Source: Candidatus Faecousia faecipullorum (GTDB lineage Bacteria > Bacillota > Clostridia > Oscillospirales > Oscillospiraceae). From it: a stretch of DNA of 7,771 nucleotides. The stretch spans positions 1 to 7,771 of the forward strand of contig DVJG01000231.1 of NCBI GenBank assembly GCA_018710805.1, written 5' to 3'. This document shows positions 5,665 to 7,771 of the stretch, in pieces. The notes under the pieces were generated by a model. The model was not told the DNA's origin. It made no database searches and saw only the letters and a program-made list of their open reading frames with translations. A program made the position numbers and the translations under genes. Position 1 is the stretch's first letter. Every line of letters begins with the position of its first letter.

Positions 5665-5739
5665 TTCCTCTTTTTCCCTTTTCTCCCGCAGAACAGGTTT
5701 GGTTGGTTCCGTCCATTGGCGGGAAAGGCTCAAGGGAAA

Positions 5740-7602
5740 TCACGCTTGGGCAGCTTCCCACTGCTCCATGAGGTCCATGAGGGCGGCTTCCGCCTCCTCT
5801 TTTTCCTGCAGCAGACGGCTTAGCTCCTGGTAGTCCGCCGATGCGGCCTCAATCTTGGGGTCAAATTCGGCAATCAGCTGTTCCTGCTTTTCGATTTCTC
5901 GTTCCAAACGCCGCACCAGCTTGTCCTGGTCCTTGGTGCCGCCCTTGGGCTTTTCCTTTTTGGGCTTGGGCGCCGCCGCAGGTACGGCTTTAGAAGCGGC
6001 CTCATGCTCCAAAATGGAACGGTATTTCTGGTATCCGCAGGGGAAGTCCCGAATCTGGCCGTCTTCCAGGAGCCAGATACGCTCGGCGAATTTTTCGATA
6101 AAGTATCGGTCGTGGGATACGAAGAGGAGCACCCCTTCAAATTCCTCAATGGCGGCCTCCACCCACTCCCTCGATGCGATGTCCAGGTGGTTGGTGGGCT
6201 CGTCGAGAATCAGCAGATTGATTTTTTCGTCCATGAGCATACAAAGCCGCAGCCGGGACTGCTCACCGCCGGAGAGATTTCCCACGGTTTTGAACACGTC
6301 CTCCCCCTGGAACAGGAATGCACCGAGGCGGTCTCTTGCCATCTGGGGGGAACAGTTCTTTTCGTAGAGCATGGTATCGTAGAGGGTCCGCTCCGGGTGG
6401 TCAAAGTGGATAATCTGGGGTAAGTATCCCCATTTCACCGTGGGGCCAAACTGAATTTTTCCCTGGCAATCCTCGTCCCCCAAAAGGCACTTGATGAAGG
6501 TAGACTTGCCCGTGCCGTTGTCGCCCAGAAGGGCGATGCGCTCGCCGCCTTCCACGTTGAGGTTCACATCAGAGAAAAGGGTCCGGTCTCCAAAGGACTT
6601 GCTGACGTTTTTCATTTTGAACACCACGTCGCCGCTGAAGTCCTTCTCCCCAAAGGTGGCTTTCATGGTTTTCTCCGTCTTGGGCCGTTCGGTCTTTTTA
6701 ATCCGCTCCATACGGTGCTGGATGGACATGGCACGGCGGTACAGCGTCCGGTTGTTGATGCCCCAGCCTTTCATGCGCTCCACGGTGTAGCCTAACTGTT
6801 TGAGCTTCGCCTGTTCCTGCTCATATTGCTTCAGTTGGAGATTGAACCGAGCCTGTTTTTCGTCCATGTAGAAAGAATAGTTGCCGGAGTAGAACTCCGC
6901 ATGGCCGTCTACAATCTCAATGACCCGCTGAGCGATCTGGTCGATGAAGTAACGGTCATGGGAAATCGCAAGAACCGTACCCTTGAAGGTGTGGATGTAT
7001 CCTTCCAGCCATTCCACACTGTTTAAATCCAGGTGGTTGGTGGGCTCGTCCAGCAGAAGGATATCGGTTTTCTCCAGAAGCAGCCGGGCCAGGTTCACTC
7101 TTGTCTTTTCGCCGCCGGAAAGGCTGGCAAAGTCCTGGGTTCTCTGCTCCTGGGTAATTCCCAGGCCATTGCAAATTTTGTCCACTTCCACGTCCATATC
7201 GTAGCCGCCGCCGCTTTCCCAGGCCGCCCCCAGGCGGTCGTATTCCAGCAGCTGCTCTTTTGTGGCGTTCTGGGCCATTTCACATTCCAGAAGCTCCATT
7301 TTCCTTCTGATGCGAAGAAGCGAGTCATAGGCGGAGCGCAAAACGTCCTCCACGGTGTAGCCCTGGGGGAAGCGGGGAATCTGGGAAATCAGCCCCAAAC
7401 GCTTATTGGGGTTTACATAGACCTCGCCGCCGTCGTAGTCCATCTGGCCCGTGAGGATGTTAAACAGGGTGGTCTTGCCGCAGCCGTTGCGGCCCAAAAT
7501 CGCCACCCGCTCCCCTTCCTGAATTTCAAAGCTCAAATCCTCCAGGAGGTTTTCGCCAATAACGAAAAATTTATTTAAGTTTTTTACTTGGATATCAACC
7601 AT
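5740..7602 (-). CDS. ABC-F family ATPase (ribosome-associated, duplicated ABC domains)
   Basis: The 620-residue soluble protein has two ABC cassettes and no membrane segment, the ABC-F layout. These proteins bind the ribosomal E site and relieve stalling or, in some subfamilies, protect against antibiotics. Domain 1 has Walker A GRNGCGKTT (37-45), signature LSGGE (161-165), DEPTNHLD (185-192) and SHDRYF (214-219). Domain 2 has GDNGTGKST (360-368), LSGGE (443-447), DEPTNHLD (467-474) and SHDRYF (496-501). Both catalytic glutamates (E186, E468) are present, so both sites should hydrolyse ATP. The basic helical linker at about 240-320 corresponds to the P-site-interacting motif. A Lys/Pro/Ala-rich spacer (535-556) leads to a charged coiled coil (557-618), as in Uup, YdiF and similar members. 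I cannot decide the subfamily, and resistance should not be assumed. ATG 7602 lies behind CGGAG (7611-7615), 13 bases after the rnmV stop, so the two genes are probably one operon. No convincing terminator follows. Confidence 0.95.
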   Translation of the reverse strand: MVDIQVKNLNKFFVIGENLLEDLSFEIQEGERVAILGRNGCGKTTLFNILTGQMDYDGGEVYVNPNKRLGLISQIPRFPQGYTVEDVLRSAYDSLLRIRRKMELLECEMAQNATKEQLLEYDRLGAAWESGGGYDMDVEVDKICNGLGITQEQRTQDFASLSGGEKTRVNLARLLLEKTDILLLDEPTNHLDLNSVEWLEGYIHTFKGTVLAISHDRYFIDQIAQRVIEIVDGHAEFYSGNYSFYMDEKQARFNLQLKQYEQEQAKLKQLGYTVERMKGWGINNRTLYRRAMSIQHRMERIKKTERPKTEKTMKATFGEKDFSGDVVFKMKNVSKSFGDRTLFSDVNLNVEGGERIALLGDNGTGKSTFIKCLLGDEDCQGKIQFGPTVKWGYLPQIIHFDHPERTLYDTMLYEKNCSPQMARDRLGAFLFQGEDVFKTVGNLSGGEQSRLRLCMLMDEKINLLILDEPTNHLDIASREWVEAAIEEFEGVLLFVSHDRYFIEKFAERIWLLEDGQIRDFPCGYQKYRSILEHEAASKAVPAAAPKPKKEKPKGGTKDQDKLVRRLEREIEKQEQLIAEFDPKIEAASADYQELSRLLQEKEEAEAALMDLMEQWEAAQA

Positions 7603-7615
7603 GGTCTAAACTCCG

Positions 7616-7771
7616 TTACGTGTTTTCCAAAAGAGCCGTCAGTTCTTCCAAAGAGTAGAGCAAGTTGACGGCGGTGAGCAGAGCGTTGGGGCTCATGTGG
7701 GCGGGAAAGCCCAGCTTTTTTTGCAGTTTCAGACGTTTTTCCCTGGCGTTTTCACCGCCGGAGAGGCCCAG
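7616..7771 (-). CDS. rnmV: Ribonuclease M5, C-terminal end (partial)
   Basis: The frame is open to the right window edge and ends at TAA (7616-7618 on the minus strand). Only the last 51 residues are in view. The piece begins LGLSGGENAREKR and continues with a KLGFP block, MSPNALLTAVN and LEELTALLEN. This is the pattern of the C-terminal domain of RNase M5: a GG-x-x-A-x-x-R/K-R block, then an L-G-I/F helix, an N-A-x-x-L-L helix ending in L-N, and a terminal helix. RNase M5 matures 5S rRNA in Firmicutes using an N-terminal Toprim domain, which lies outside the window. Only a short stretch supports the call, so the assignment is probable rather than certain. A different helical DNA/RNA-binding domain would be the alternative. 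The ABC-F gene follows 13 bases downstream on the same strand. Confidence 0.72.
   Translation of the reverse strand: MGLSGGENAREKRLKLQKKLGFPAHMSPNALLTAVNLLYSLEELTALLENT

Noticed and set aside
5606..5739. Terminator for the ABC-F gene in the 134-base gap before mrp
   Set aside because: Only an imperfect pairing of TCCCGC with GCGGGA across a loop of about 27 bases was found, with no T run after it. I could not support a terminator, so readthrough into mrp remains possible.
4904..5833. Plus-strand frame of 309 codons over mrp and the mrp promoter
   Set aside because: It covers the clear mrp coding region on the other strand and runs on into the ABC-F 3' end. Its His/Gly-rich composition is typical of a mirror frame.
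5740..7602. Antibiotic-resistance ABC-F (Vga/Lsa/OptrA-like)
   Set aside because: Both cassettes are standard and the linker is not of a recognisable resistance type. The housekeeping operon partner and the C-terminal coiled coil fit a general translation factor better.
1..7771. Mobile element, CRISPR array, phage or defence island
   Set aside because: No direct-repeat array, transposase, integrase, terminal inverted repeat or toxin-antitoxin-like small gene pair was seen. The gene content is core and the codon style looks uniform.

Overview
The window looks like a chromosomal segment from a fairly GC-rich Gram-positive Firmicute, most likely a gut-type clostridium of the Oscillospiraceae/Ruminococcaceae kind. 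The grounds are strong AGGAGG-type ribosome binding sites, TTG and GTG starts, a Firmicutes-style rplJ (L10) leader with a transcription attenuator, an RNase M5 tail, an Mrp ATPase with an N-terminal four-cysteine tail, and lipobox signal peptides. The family-level placement is inference from style, not a database match. No mobile element, CRISPR array, tRNA or rRNA was seen. Most of the window is core or housekeeping sequence, and I do not see a clear multi-gene novel defence or mobile system.

Left part (1-1403, + strand): the 3' end of one secreted or lipoprotein gene, a terminator, then a full-length paralogue with its own terminator. The two are a tandem duplication of a family I cannot name. 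Their C-terminal domain looks Ig-like.

Middle (1404-2590, + strand): a strong sigma-A promoter, an L10-leader attenuator, rplJ (L10), rplL (L7/L12) and a strong GC-rich hairpin terminator. The usual neighbours rplK-rplA upstream and rpoB-rpoC downstream are absent. Two more + strand genes follow only 16 bases after the terminator hairpin: an unrecognised polytopic membrane protein (GTG start) and, 32 bases later, a NagZ-like glycoside hydrolase family 3 lipoprotein (TTG start). They may depend on readthrough of the rplL terminator.

Right part (4738-7771, - strand): a long hairpin separates the convergent halves. Reading leftwards from the right edge come the C-terminal end of RNase M5 (rnmV), an ABC-F ATPase 13 bases downstream of it, and, from its own consensus promoter, an Mrp/NBP35-type P-loop ATPase. 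rnmV and the ABC-F gene probably form one transcription unit with a ribosome theme (5S rRNA maturation and a ribosome-acting ATPase). mrp is a separate unit with a role in iron-sulfur handling.

The points most worth a second look are the mutually exclusive pairings in the rplJ leader, the detached rplJL pair, the membrane-protein/GH3 pair behind its terminator, and the tandem lipoprotein paralogues.
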